This document shows positions 38,290-47,849 of a stretch of 64,000 nt of DNA, piece after piece (positions within the stretch are counted from its first letter, which is position 1; each line of letters starts with the position of its first letter). The notes below the pieces were generated by a model. That model did not search any database. It saw only the letters and a list, made by a program, of their open reading frames with translations, and was not told the DNA's origin. The stretch comes from Pseudomonadales bacterium (GTDB lineage Bacteria; Pseudomonadota; Gammaproteobacteria; Pseudomonadales; Azotimanducaceae). A program made the translations under genes and the position numbers. Location: contig JAJEIQ010000054.1 in the NCBI GenBank assembly GCA_022827905.1, positions 151,417 through 215,416 on the forward strand, read 5' to 3'.

Positions 38290-40059
38290 GTGAACGCCCG
38301 CATCGCTCAACTGCCGCCTCCGGTGGCCGATCAGATCGCCGCGGGCGAGGTGGTCGAACGCCCTGCCTCCATCGTCAAGGAACTGGTGGAGAACAGCTTG
38401 GATGCCGGCGCTCGGCGCATTGAGGTGCGCATCGAGCAGGGGGGCGTGAAGCGGATTCGCGTGACCGATGACGGGCACGGCATTCATCCCGGCGACCTGC
38501 CGCTGGCGGTCAGCCGCCACGCCACCAGCAAGATCAGCGCCGCCAGCGACCTGGAAGGCGTCGCCAGCCTAGGGTTTCGCGGCGAGGCCTTGGCCAGCGC
38601 CGCCTCGGTGTCGCGGTTGACGCTATCCAGCCGAGTGGCTGGCGAGGACCGCGCTTGGCGCATCGAAGTGGCGGGTGGCGTCGAGACGGGCAGCGGACCT
38701 TGCGCCCATCCGCCGGGCACCACCGTCGAGGTCGAGGATCTGTTCTACAACACACCGGCGCGCCGCAAGTTTCTCAAGACGGAGCGTTCTGAGAATCAGG
38801 CAGTAGCGGCGACCCTGCGCCGCGTGGCATTGGCACACTTCGACACCGCCTTCGAGTGGCAGTTGGGCGGGCGGCGCGTGCTGATGCCGGCGGGCGCCCC
38901 GGAAGAGCGCCTCAAGGCGGTGTTGGGCGAGGACTTCATGGGCCGCAGCCTGGTGATCGACGAGCAGCGGGACGAACTCAACCTGTCCGGTTGGGTGGCC
39001 CTGCCCACCCTCTCCCGGCGTCTCGCGGATCAGCAGTTCTTCTTCGTCAACGGCCGGGCGGTGCAGGACAAGGTGGTGGGCCAAGCGGTCCGCCAAGCCT
39101 ATCGTGACGTTCTGTTCCACGGTCGCCAGCCAGTCTTCGTCCTCTACCTGCGCCTGCCGGCCACCGAGGTGGACGTCAACGTGCATCCGACCAAGCACGA
39201 AGTGCGCTTTCGCCGCCCCCGGTCGGTGCGGGACTTCATCTTCGGCAGCCTCAACCGGGCCTTAAGGGACGTACGACCGGGAGACGGCGCCGCGCCGGGG
39301 CCAGCTCCTGCCCGGCCCGCAACTCGCGCCGGAGCGTCCGAAGCGGCAGGCGGGTTGAGCTTTCCCCAACGCCAAGGAGGGTTGTCAATCGGCACGGAGG
39401 GGGTGGGCGGTTCCACCCTGCAGGTGGCGGAGAGCCTAGCGCGCTATCAGGCGCGCGAGGCCAACGACGGTCAGCCGCCACCCTTGGGCTACGCGATTGC
39501 CCAACTGCACGGCATCTACATCCTGGCGGAGAACGCCGAGGGGCTGGTGATTGTCGATATGCACGCCGCCCATGAACGCATCACCTACGAGAAGCTCAAG
39601 CAAGCCGCGGATGCCCAGGGCTTGGCCAGCCAACAGTTGCTCGCCCCCCTCGCCCTCAACACCACCGAAGCGGAGGCCGAGCTGGCCGAAGAGCGGCAAA
39701 CCGAGCTGGCCGCCATGGGGTTGGCCGTGGACCGCACCGGCCTTGCATCGATAGCGGTGCGCGCGGTGCCGGCCCTGCTGGCGAAGGGCAATGTCGAAGA
39801 GTTGGTTCGCGACGTGCTGGCGGAGATGGCGAGGCTCGGCACCAGCCGTGAACTCGTCAACCGCCGCGACGACCTGTTCGCCAGCATGGCTTGCCACGCT
39901 TCCGTACGTGCTCACCGCTCGCTGTCATTGGCGGAGATGAATGCGCTGCTCAGGGAGATGGAGCGCACCGAGAACGCCGAGCAGTGCAACCACGGCCGCC
40001 CGACCTACCGGGTGCAGACCTTGGCGGATCTGGACGGCCAGTTTCTGCGCGGGCAATAG
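38290..40059 (+). CDS. mutL: DNA mismatch repair protein MutL
   Basis: This 589-residue protein has an N-terminal GHKL ATPase (IAAGEVVERPASIVKELVENSLDAGA, DDGHGI, GFRGEAL). The C-terminal dimer domain has DMHAAHERITYE, a variant of the DQHA(x)2E(x)4E metal site of MutL endonucleases; the variant also occurs in Pseudomonas-type MutL. Start: GTG at 38290 gives VNARIAQLPPPVADQIAAGE. Confidence 0.97.
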   Translation: MNARIAQLPPPVADQIAAGEVVERPASIVKELVENSLDAGARRIEVRIEQGGVKRIRVTDDGHGIHPGDLPLAVSRHATSKISAASDLEGVASLGFRGEALASAASVSRLTLSSRVAGEDRAWRIEVAGGVETGSGPCAHPPGTTVEVEDLFYNTPARRKFLKTERSENQAVAATLRRVALAHFDTAFEWQLGGRRVLMPAGAPEERLKAVLGEDFMGRSLVIDEQRDELNLSGWVALPTLSRRLADQQFFFVNGRAVQDKVVGQAVRQAYRDVLFHGRQPVFVLYLRLPATEVDVNVHPTKHEVRFRRPRSVRDFIFGSLNRALRDVRPGDGAAPGPAPARPATRAGASEAAGGLSFPQRQGGLSIGTEGVGGSTLQVAESLARYQAREANDGQPPPLGYAIAQLHGIYILAENAEGLVIVDMHAAHERITYEKLKQAADAQGLASQQLLAPLALNTTEAEAELAEERQTELAAMGLAVDRTGLASIAVRAVPALLAKGNVEELVRDVLAEMARLGTSRELVNRRDDLFASMACHASVRAHRSLSLAEMNALLREMERTENAEQCNHGRPTYRVQTLADLDGQFLRGQ

Positions 40060-40071
40060 GCTCCCTGATTC

Positions 40072-40998
40072 ATGCCGATTGTCATACTGCTCGGCCCCAC
40101 CGCGGCGGGCAAGACCGATGCCGCCATCGCCTTGGCGGAACGCTTAAGGTGCCACCTCATCAGCATGGACTCAACCCAGGTGTACCGGGGCTTGGACATC
40201 GGCTCGGCGAAGCCGCCGAGATCGGTTTTGGCGCGCTATCCCCATGCCCTGATCGACATCCGCGACCCGGCCGAGCCCTATACCGCTGCCGACTTCGTGG
40301 CCGACGCCGACCGCGAGGTCCGCGACGCGCTCGCCACCGGCAAAACGCCCGTGCTGGTTGGTGGCGCCATGCTCTACGCCCGTGCCTTTCGCGATGGCTT
40401 GGCGGCGCTGCCCCGGGCCGACCCGGAAGTGCGGGCCGCCATCGAAGCCGAGGCCGAGAGCCAGGGATGGCCTAAGCTGCACGCCCGGCTGGCCGAGGTG
40501 GACCCCGTGGCCGCAGCGGGCATTCATCCCCATAACGGCGTGCGTCTGCAGCGGGCGCTTGAGGTGTTCAAGACCACCGGACGCCCCATATCGAACTATT
40601 GGAAGGAACAAAAGCAATGCCCAGCATCCGAGCGCCTCGGTGAGCCGCTGCTTGAATTCGCCGTGGTTCCCGAGGATCGCGCCGCCCTGCACCGCCGCAT
40701 CGAGGAGCGCTTTGACGCCATGCTGCGGGCGGGATTCGCTGAGGAGGTCCAGCGCTTGCGCCAACGGCCGGACCTGCATCTGCGCCTGCCGGCGTTGCGC
40801 GCCGTCGGCTACCGGCAGATGTGGGGCCATCTGGGCGGCGAGTTCGAAGCCTGCGAGATGCGCACCAAAGCCCTGGCCGCCACCCGTCAATTGGCTCGCC
40901 GGCAGTTGACTTGGCTGCGAGGCTGGCCTTGGGTGAAAGCCCTGCCGAGCGCCGAGAGGGCGGCTGCGGCAGCCAGTGCGGCCGCCGTCATCGATTGA
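40072..40998 (+). CDS. miaA: tRNA dimethylallyltransferase
   Basis: This 308-residue enzyme transfers an isopentenyl group to A37 of tRNAs reading U-starting codons. The P-loop is LLGPTAAGKTDAAIALAE, and SMDSTQVYRGLDIGSAKP and the RQLARRQLTWLRG segment are signatures. It ends the operon. hfq, its usual next gene in gammaproteobacteria, is absent here. Confidence 0.97.
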   Translation: MPIVILLGPTAAGKTDAAIALAERLRCHLISMDSTQVYRGLDIGSAKPPRSVLARYPHALIDIRDPAEPYTAADFVADADREVRDALATGKTPVLVGGAMLYARAFRDGLAALPRADPEVRAAIEAEAESQGWPKLHARLAEVDPVAAAGIHPHNGVRLQRALEVFKTTGRPISNYWKEQKQCPASERLGEPLLEFAVVPEDRAALHRRIEERFDAMLRAGFAEEVQRLRQRPDLHLRLPALRAVGYRQMWGHLGGEFEACEMRTKALAATRQLARRQLTWLRGWPWVKALPSAERAAAAASAAAVID

Positions 40999-41041
40999 GC
41001 GGCTGATCGGCGAGAAGCGCTCTTCAGCATCAAATGACGCA

Positions 41042-41051
41042 AATGCGCATT
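41042..41051. promoter_or_regulatory. Short perfect palindrome upstream of an SDR gene
   Basis: AATGCGCATT is self-complementary and lies in the AT-richer 155-bp gap between miaA and the SDR gene. It could be a regulator site. Ten bases may arise by chance. Confidence 0.2.
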
Positions 41052-41153
41052 CTAGCTGTGAAATTTTGCGTTTTCCGATAGCTGCAGAACGAATTTGTTG
41101 CAATATGCGCCTTTCGCCGCTAGGTTAAGCGATGAACTGCACTAAGGACGATC

Positions 41154-42023
41154 ATGTCGGCACCGGTCGCATTGGTCACGGGCGCCACCCGCGGCGCTGG
41201 CAAGGGCATCGCGCTTGGGCTTGCGAGCCGGGGCATGGTGGTTTACGTCACCGGACGGTCCAAGCACGAGGCCACCGCCACCCTTAAGGGCGAGGTGCTG
41301 CGCGGCACCCTCGATGAAACCGTTGCCGCCATCGATGCCGCGGGCGGCACGGGCGTTGGCATCCAATGCGACCACGCCGACGATGCCGCCACCCGGGCGG
41401 TGATCGAGCGGATCGATGCCGAGCGGCAGCGGCTGGACATTCTGGTCAACAACGCCGCGCACGTTCACGACAACCTGATCGATCCCGGCGGCTTCTGGGA
41501 GAAGCCACTGGCGCTGGCCGGCATCCTGGACGTCGGCCTGCGTTCGGCCTACGTCGCAAGCTACTACGCCGCGCCCATCATGGTCCGGCAGGGCTCGGGC
41601 CTCATCACCTTCACGTCGTCCTTCGGATCGGTCTGCTACATGCACGGCCCGGCGTACGGCGCGCAGAAGGCGGGATACGACAAGCTGGCCGCCGACATGG
41701 CGGTGGACCTCGAGGACACCGGCGTCGCCGCAGTGTCGCTGTGGCTGGGCCCGCAACTCACTGAGCGCACCGAGGTGGTGCTGCGCCATCGCGGCGAGCA
41801 GTACGACGACTTCATGGCGCTGGCCGAGACGCCGCAGTTCAACGGACGCGTCATTCACGCCTTGGCCGGGGATCCGCAACTTGCGGAAAAATCCGGGCTG
41901 ACCTTGGTGACGGCGGAATTGGCGCTCGAGTACGGCTTGGCCGACGAGGGCGGCAAGCAGCCGCCTTCCTATCGCGAGCAACTTGGCGAACCGCGCATTC
42001 CCCACCCGGCGCGGGTGATCTAG
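41154..42023 (+). CDS. Short-chain dehydrogenase, DHRS1-like
   Basis: This 289-residue protein begins MSAPVALVTGATRGAGKGIALGLA with the cofactor motif TGATRGAGKG; Tyr-x3-Lys is in YGAQKAGYDKLA. The long region after residue 40 (TLDETVAAIDAAGGTGVGIQCDHADD) is as in DHRS1-type SDRs. It is the first gene of the catabolic cluster on this strand, with a 116-bp gap to the next SDR. Its substrate is unknown. Confidence 0.87.
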   Translation: MSAPVALVTGATRGAGKGIALGLASRGMVVYVTGRSKHEATATLKGEVLRGTLDETVAAIDAAGGTGVGIQCDHADDAATRAVIERIDAERQRLDILVNNAAHVHDNLIDPGGFWEKPLALAGILDVGLRSAYVASYYAAPIMVRQGSGLITFTSSFGSVCYMHGPAYGAQKAGYDKLAADMAVDLEDTGVAAVSLWLGPQLTERTEVVLRHRGEQYDDFMALAETPQFNGRVIHALAGDPQLAEKSGLTLVTAELALEYGLADEGGKQPPSYREQLGEPRIPHPARVI

Positions 42024-42064
42024 TCAAGCGAGCCACTACCCGAAGGCGGTCCAAATCGACAGGT

Positions 42065-42089
42065 GGAACAACAACTAATATTATGTTCC
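42065..42089. promoter_or_regulatory. Inverted repeat around a -10-like sequence
   Basis: GGAACA and TGTTCC flank 13 bp that include TATTA, in the gap before the second SDR gene. This spacing would suit a dimeric regulator covering a promoter. A direct repeat of CTTGCGGG follows at about 42098 and 42113. Confidence 0.3.
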
Positions 42090-42139
42090 CCTTGTAACTT
42101 GCGGGGATGTAGCTTGCGGGCATTAGCGGAGGCACGAGC

Positions 42140-43018
42140 ATGCAGGATTTCACAGACAAGCTGGCCGTCATTACCGGCGGTGCCAGCGGCGTCGGCCGCT
42201 CGCTGGCCTTCGCGCTGGGCGCGGAAGGAGCGCGGGTGCTGATCGCGGACGTGGATGAGGCGGGTCTCAAAGCAACCGAAGCGGAGTTGATCGAGCGCAA
42301 CATCGATGCCCGCAGCCAACGTTGCGACGTCTCCACCCAGGACAGCCTTAACGAGCTGGCTGCCACTGCCTTCGATGAGCTGGGCGGCGCCCATCTGGTG
42401 TTCGCCAACGCCGGCATCTCGGCGGGCGAGGCGGGCAATCTGTGGGAATACTCGCCCCATGACTGGCAGTGGACGTTCAACGTTAACTTTTGGGGCGTCA
42501 TTCACAGCATCAACGCCTTCATGCCGCGGCTTGCCGGCCAAGGGGAGGAGTCGCATCTGGTGGTCACGGGCTCCGGCAACGGGGCGTTCATCGTCTATCC
42601 CGACCAACCCGTGTACACCGCAACCAAGGCCGCCATCCAGGCCGTGACCGAGGCGCTGCACATCCAGACTCGGAATCAAGGCAGCCCGGTACAGATCCAC
42701 GCGCTGTTTCCGGGGCCGCACATCGTGGAGACGGGCATCTTCGACTCCGATCGCGTGCGCCCGGAGGCGTTTGCCAAACCGGAGGGCACTCCCGAAACGG
42801 GCATCAATTCGGCGGAGGACTTGCGCAAGGTCATGGAGTTCATGGGCCACGAGTTGGTCACCACCCATCCGGACGAGGTAGCGCAAACGGCGATTCAGGG
42901 ATTGCGCGACAACCAGTTCTGGATCGCGCCGATCAACGCGGGCACCAAGGAGAAGATCAGGGCACGGTTCGACTCGATCCTCAATCGAAGCGAACTGCCC
43001 ATCCCCACACTCGGCTAA
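42140..43018 (+). CDS. Short-chain dehydrogenase/reductase
   Basis: This 292-residue classical SDR has GGASGVGRSLAFALG as cofactor motif, ANAGIS in place of NNAG, and the catalytic YTATK. It ends 14 bp before the first Rieske oxygenase gene and is likely in one operon with it. It probably oxidises a hydroxyl group in the same pathway. Confidence 0.87.
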   Translation: MQDFTDKLAVITGGASGVGRSLAFALGAEGARVLIADVDEAGLKATEAELIERNIDARSQRCDVSTQDSLNELAATAFDELGGAHLVFANAGISAGEAGNLWEYSPHDWQWTFNVNFWGVIHSINAFMPRLAGQGEESHLVVTGSGNGAFIVYPDQPVYTATKAAIQAVTEALHIQTRNQGSPVQIHALFPGPHIVETGIFDSDRVRPEAFAKPEGTPETGINSAEDLRKVMEFMGHELVTTHPDEVAQTAIQGLRDNQFWIAPINAGTKEKIRARFDSILNRSELPIPTLG

Positions 43019-43032
43019 CAGGAGAGAGAGCC

Positions 43033-44034
43033 ATGGGCATCGGACTCGACCTACCCATCCCCTTCGGCTGGTTTGCCGTCGCCTACAGCAAGGATCTGGC
43101 GCCCGGCGAAGTCAGCCCGACGTTCCTGTTCGGCCAGCACCAGGCGCTGTTCCGCACCGAAAGCGGCGAAGCCAGGATGCTGGAGGCGTTCTGCCCGCAC
43201 CTCGGCGCGCACCTCGGGCAGGGCGGCAAGGTCGTGGGGGAACAGATCGCCTGCCCCTTCCACGGTTGGCAGCTCGACGGCGACGGCGTCGTGCGGGAGG
43301 TGCCCTACGCTGAGACCATGCCGCGCCGCACCCAGGAAGGCGCCTGCCTCTACAGCTATCCGGTGCAGGAACGCAATCAGATGATCTGGGCTTGGTACCA
43401 TCCCCGGCGCATCGAGCCCACCTTCGAGATCGAGGACATCCCGGAGTTCTCGGATCCTGACTGGAGCGAACTCGAGACCTACGAGTGGGAAATCGAGTCG
43501 CACATCCAGGAGACCGGGGAGAACGCAGTGGACATCGCCCACTTCGTTTACGTGCACAGCGCCCGGACCATGCCCAAGGCAAACATTACCCTCGACGGCT
43601 GCCGCCGCATCACCGAAATGGTGTCCCTCTCGCCCAAGATTGGCGAGGACGGCACCATCGATTTGTCGAAGACGGAGGATTCCTATCTGATCAGCCGCAA
43701 CTGGGGGCCGGGCATGAGTTCCCAGACCTTCGACCGCGCCTTCAAGACCGTCATGATGGGCACCATGACGCCGGTGACCAACAACAAGCTGATCCTGCGG
43801 TTCGCGTTCACCAAGCCGAGGAACATCTCCGAGCAATTCAACGTGTTGACCAACGGCCTGATCGCGGAGACGGTCCGCCAAGTGGGGCACGACATCGAGA
43901 TCTGGAAGCACAAGCTCTATCGCGACGACCCCATCCTCTGCGACGGGGATGGCCCGGTGGCGAAGTACCGGCAGTGGTTCCGGCAGTTCTACGACGAGGG
44001 CGCCGAAGACGCCCCGATCCGGCTGGTCGGTTAG
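43033..44034 (+). CDS. Rieske oxygenase, KshA-like
   Basis: This 333-residue oxygenase has the Rieske ligands in CPHLGAHLGQGG and CPFHGWQLDG. The catalytic iron site is in NAVDIAHFVYVH (Asp, then His-x4-His). The size and the ENAVDIAHF-type signature fit the group containing 3-ketosteroid 9-alpha-hydroxylase and sterol 7-desaturases. A GGAGAGAG ribosome site precedes the ATG. It would need an external reductase, which is not in the window. Confidence 0.85.
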   Translation: MGIGLDLPIPFGWFAVAYSKDLAPGEVSPTFLFGQHQALFRTESGEARMLEAFCPHLGAHLGQGGKVVGEQIACPFHGWQLDGDGVVREVPYAETMPRRTQEGACLYSYPVQERNQMIWAWYHPRRIEPTFEIEDIPEFSDPDWSELETYEWEIESHIQETGENAVDIAHFVYVHSARTMPKANITLDGCRRITEMVSLSPKIGEDGTIDLSKTEDSYLISRNWGPGMSSQTFDRAFKTVMMGTMTPVTNNKLILRFAFTKPRNISEQFNVLTNGLIAETVRQVGHDIEIWKHKLYRDDPILCDGDGPVAKYRQWFRQFYDEGAEDAPIRLVG

Positions 44035-44058
44035 CACCCGGCTGGAACGAGGCAGCCC

Positions 44059-45141
44059 ATGGCCACCACCGCTGAATACGGCCTTGGCCCCTTCACCTTC
44101 CCCCGCGGCTGGTTCATGGTCGCGGAGGCGAAGGAGGTGGGCGACGCCGTGTTGCCGCTACGCTTCTTCGACAGGGAGCTCGCCCTGTACCGAGGCCGGA
44201 GCGGCAAGCTGGTGCTGCTGGACGCCAATTGCGCCCACATGGGCACCAACATGGCGCGCAACCGGACCTCGTATGTGGTTCTCGACGGCCAGATTGAAGG
44301 CGACTCCATCCGTTGCCCATACCACGCTTGGCGCTATGGGCCGGATGGCCGGTGCGACGACATCCCCTACCACGACGGTCCCATTCCGGCGAAGGCCTGC
44401 GTCAAGAGTTGGCGCGTGGAGGAACGATACGGCTGCGTGTGGATGTGGCACGACCCGGAAGGCGAGGAGCCGGACTACGACATTCCGAATCTGCCGGAAT
44501 GGGACAACCGGGCTTGGGTGCAGTGGACCATCGATCACATGGGAGAGATCGATTCGCATCCCCAGGAAGTGATTGACAACATGGCGGACGCGCCGCACTT
44601 GGGTCCGATTCACGGCTCGACGCTGGAGTACTTCGAGAACGAAGTGCGGGACCATGTGGTCATACAGCGGCAGGGCGGTGGCCACAAAACCCTGGCCGCC
44701 AGCAACACGCTGCTGGAGACCGACACCTTCTACACCGGCCCGGCCATCCTCATTTCGCGCCTGACCGGCTTCTACGACGCCATCATGCTGATCACCCACA
44801 CGCCAGTGGACGATGGCCGTCTGAAGGTCTGGCACGCCCTGATGGTCAAGAGCGAACACGACGAAGCGACCGAGGCGGACGTTGCCCAGGCACGGGAGTT
44901 CCAGGAGTCGAGTCGTTTGGCCTTCCTGCAGGACTTCGAGGTCTGGGAAGCCAAGGCGCCCGTCTTTCAGATCATGCAGATCAAGAGCGACGGGCCGTTC
45001 CACAAGATCCGCGAGTGGTATCGCCAGTTCTACAATCCGCGTGAAGAAGCCGCCAAGCGCCAAACCAAGGCCAACGGCACCTATCTCACCAACTGGCTTA
45101 AGCCCGCACCCGAGGAGGTGGTCGCCCGAGGGCGGTATTGA
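44059..45141 (+). CDS. Rieske oxygenase
   Basis: This 360-residue oxygenase has Rieske ligands in CAHMGTNMARN and CPYHAWRYGPDG, and the catalytic iron site in NMADAPHLGPIH. It is similar in plan to the preceding oxygenase and probably arose by duplication. It is 24 bp downstream and its TGA overlaps the ATG of the LLM gene. The two oxygenases may act in sequence or as different substrate forms. Confidence 0.87.
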   Translation: MATTAEYGLGPFTFPRGWFMVAEAKEVGDAVLPLRFFDRELALYRGRSGKLVLLDANCAHMGTNMARNRTSYVVLDGQIEGDSIRCPYHAWRYGPDGRCDDIPYHDGPIPAKACVKSWRVEERYGCVWMWHDPEGEEPDYDIPNLPEWDNRAWVQWTIDHMGEIDSHPQEVIDNMADAPHLGPIHGSTLEYFENEVRDHVVIQRQGGGHKTLAASNTLLETDTFYTGPAILISRLTGFYDAIMLITHTPVDDGRLKVWHALMVKSEHDEATEADVAQAREFQESSRLAFLQDFEVWEAKAPVFQIMQIKSDGPFHKIREWYRQFYNPREEAAKRQTKANGTYLTNWLKPAPEEVVARGRY

Positions 45142-46001
45142 TGCATCTCGCGTTCAGCTCCATGAACACGCCGAGCGATCCCCATCCGGCAAAGCTGGCC
45201 CGGGCGCTGGAGGAGCGGGGATTCGAGTCGCTCTGGTACGGCGAGCACAGCCACATCCCCTGCTCGCGCCGCACGCCCTATCCGCCCGGCGGGGAGTTGC
45301 CCGCTCCCTACCGACGGATGATGGATCCTTATCTGTCGTTGATGACCGCCGCCAACGCCACGAGCGAGTTGCGGCTCGGCACCGGCATCGCGCTGCTGAT
45401 GGAGCGCGATTTGTTTTCGCAGGCCAAGACCATCGCCACCTTGGACCGGCTGTCCGGCGGCCGGGTGCTCATCGGCACGGGCGTGGGCTGGAACCGCGAG
45501 GAATTCGAGAACATCTGCCCGCATCCTTTCGACAAGCGCTATGCCGTGCTGCGCGAGACCGTCGCCGCAACCCGGGCGCTGTGGACCGAGGAGGCGCCGT
45601 CCTACCAAGGCGACTACGTTCGCTTCGATGCCGTATGGAGCGATCCCAAACCGGTTCAGAAAGGCGGTCCCAAGATTTTCATGGGCGCCATGGGGCCGCT
45701 GGGCAGGAAGCACGCCGCGGCCTGGGCCGACGGTTGGTATCCGGTGGACATCGGCATGGGGGACGTCGCCGCGTCGATTGCCGCCTTTCGCGAGGAAGTC
45801 CGCGCGGCGGGCCGCGACCCCGACCGCGTCGAGATCAACATCCAAATCATGGACCTTGGCAACTTGGATAGGCTCAAGGGGTACCGGGACCTCGGCGTCG
45901 AGCGTGCAACCATCGGCGTGTCCAATGATCTTTGGGACAAGCCGGAGGCGGTGATGCCGATGATCGACCAATACGCGAAGATCATCCCGGACTTGAGTTG
46001 A
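45141..46001 (+). CDS. LLM-class flavin-dependent oxidoreductase
   Basis: This protein of about 286 residues has the luciferase-like barrel: ESLWYGEHSHIP, LRLGTGIALL and GGRVLIGTGVGWNREEFEN. The ATG overlaps the preceding stop (TGATG), so it is translationally coupled to the Rieske gene. It might act as an F420- or FMN-dependent dehydrogenase in the pathway, or as a monooxygenase. It converges with and overlaps the FAD monooxygenase gene by 20 bp. Confidence 0.83.
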   Translation: MHLAFSSMNTPSDPHPAKLARALEERGFESLWYGEHSHIPCSRRTPYPPGGELPAPYRRMMDPYLSLMTAANATSELRLGTGIALLMERDLFSQAKTIATLDRLSGGRVLIGTGVGWNREEFENICPHPFDKRYAVLRETVAATRALWTEEAPSYQGDYVRFDAVWSDPKPVQKGGPKIFMGAMGPLGRKHAAAWADGWYPVDIGMGDVAASIAAFREEVRAAGRDPDRVEINIQIMDLGNLDRLKGYRDLGVERATIGVSNDLWDKPEAVMPMIDQYAKIIPDLS

Positions 46002-47661
46002 ACTTGCCGGACAACCTGTCGAGCAGGAGGTCCAAATCATCGGGAAGGGCATCGCCGCGCCAGGCGACGTGTCGGTCCGGGCGCACGAGTATCAGCTTGG
46101 TTTGCAGCCACTCGCTGTGATCGGGCACTTCGCAATTCAAAACGTCCAAGGGGAATCCCCGCCTCCGGGCCGCTTCGACGAACGCATCGGGGGCGATGGC
46201 CGCGTCAAACGAGACCAGTGTGTAGCCCTTGCCGAGCGCATCGTACAGGGAGGTGTCATCGTCGATCCAGAAGTGCGGCATGCGGCACCCCGGCACGCTG
46301 GAGGGGGTATGCGACCCCATCTCGTAGCTGGGCGCAGGGCTGCCGTCGTATTGAATGATCGGGGAATCGTCGTAGTAGTAGCCGAAGTTCAGCCCTTCGC
46401 AGGCGAATTGGGGGGCATTAATGTCATAAAGCTGCTTGCCGATTCGGTTGCGCAGGATGCGCCCGATGAGGTGCCGCTTCTCGATCATTTTGGGAATGGC
46501 TCGCTGTTGGGCGCGCTCCATGTACTCAAGGGCCTTGCCCATCGCCAGCTTGCTAACCTGTTCCGTGATCGGGTGGCGCTCCTGCTCGTGCGCCTCGAGA
46601 ATGCGTTCGTCCGCCTGTCCGTTCAGGACCGCCGCCAGAAGCCAGGACAGGTTCATGCCGTCTGCGATCCCGGCGTTCATGCCATAGCCCGCGAAGGGAA
46701 TCCAGATGTGGGCCGCATCGCCGCAGAGGAAGACGTTGTCCACTCTGAAGCGCTCCGCAATCAACCGACGCGCCGTCCAATCCTGGTGATGCACCACCTC
46801 CCAGGTGAAGTCCTGGCCGACCCCCAACACGTCGCGGATCGACTGGTCGCGGTCCACCGACTCAAACTCCCTGGACGTTGAGAATGTGCGGTGAATGAGC
46901 CAGAGCTCCTCGCCGTCAATCGCCACGACCGTGCCCGTCGTGCGCGGATTCAATGCCCAAGCCATCCACGCCGGCTTGCCGGGAAACAGATCCTTGATCG
47001 CCTTGCTGCGGACCAGCGAGGTGCGGGCCTTGGAGATTTCCGCATCGCCGACCAGCCTTATCCCCATTTGGCTGCGCACTGAGCTTGAGCCGCCGTCACA
47101 GCCGATCAGGTAGCGGCTGTTTATGGTGACCGATTCACCGGCTTTCGACTGGCAGGTGGCCACGACACGTCCACCCACGTCCTCATAGGACGCGTCCTCA
47201 TGGGACAGGAACTTGGTGTCGGGCAGCAGGGTGATGCGCTCAAAGGTCCGTGCGTGCCGGAACAGAATGGGGTTCAGGTACAACTGGCTGACCCGCACCA
47301 CCGGCTCCGGCGTGGGCCAATGGCTGTCCAGGTAGCCCGGCGCGCTGCGGGTGCCCCGGGCTAGACGCTCATTGCGGCTGGGCTGGATGATGCGGGCAAT
47401 CTCCTCGCCCGCGACGCTGGTGCAGTACAGTACGTCGGTCGGGAAGTCGTCGGACAGTCCGGCGGCCCGCACCGCATCCGCCACGCCGAGCTGCCGGAAC
47501 ACCTCCATGGTGCGCGCAGCTACGGTGTTGCACTTGGCATCGGCGGGATCGTCCTCGGATCGACTCTCCACGACCACCACGTCGATGCCGCGCTGGGCCA
47601 GATCCATGGCCAGCGTCAAACCCACCGGTCCCGCACCGATCACCGTCACCTGTGTATCCAC
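45982..47661 (-). CDS. FAD-dependent aromatic-type monooxygenase
   Basis: This 559-residue protein has VIGAGPVGLTLAMDLA for ADP binding, the central DG motif in IGCDGGSSSVRS, and GDAAHIWIPFAGYGMNAGIAD for the flavin ribityl chain. This is the p-hydroxybenzoate hydroxylase / PheA-TfdB group. It hydroxylates phenolic rings using NAD(P)H. It is transcribed opposite to the oxygenase operon. The substrate is not known. Confidence 0.88.
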   Translation of the reverse strand: MDTQVTVIGAGPVGLTLAMDLAQRGIDVVVVESRSEDDPADAKCNTVAARTMEVFRQLGVADAVRAAGLSDDFPTDVLYCTSVAGEEIARIIQPSRNERLARGTRSAPGYLDSHWPTPEPVVRVSQLYLNPILFRHARTFERITLLPDTKFLSHEDASYEDVGGRVVATCQSKAGESVTINSRYLIGCDGGSSSVRSQMGIRLVGDAEISKARTSLVRSKAIKDLFPGKPAWMAWALNPRTTGTVVAIDGEELWLIHRTFSTSREFESVDRDQSIRDVLGVGQDFTWEVVHHQDWTARRLIAERFRVDNVFLCGDAAHIWIPFAGYGMNAGIADGMNLSWLLAAVLNGQADERILEAHEQERHPITEQVSKLAMGKALEYMERAQQRAIPKMIEKRHLIGRILRNRIGKQLYDINAPQFACEGLNFGYYYDDSPIIQYDGSPAPSYEMGSHTPSSVPGCRMPHFWIDDDTSLYDALGKGYTLVSFDAAIAPDAFVEAARRRGFPLDVLNCEVPDHSEWLQTKLILVRPDRHVAWRGDALPDDLDLLLDRLSGKFNSSPG

Positions 47662-47849
47662 CGCGCGTAGGCTCCCTGCCGTCGATCACTTTGCGAAATG
47701 GTAGGCGATCTGGCAGGGATGGTGAAACAGGTGCTTCAGGGTTCGGCCTGCGACAGTGGTGCCAGCCTGGCGCTGGACAGGTGGATCAGAATGTCATTAG
47801 ATCAACGCCTTGAAGTCCGTTAATCGCGCAATCGGGGGTACGAGAGCGC

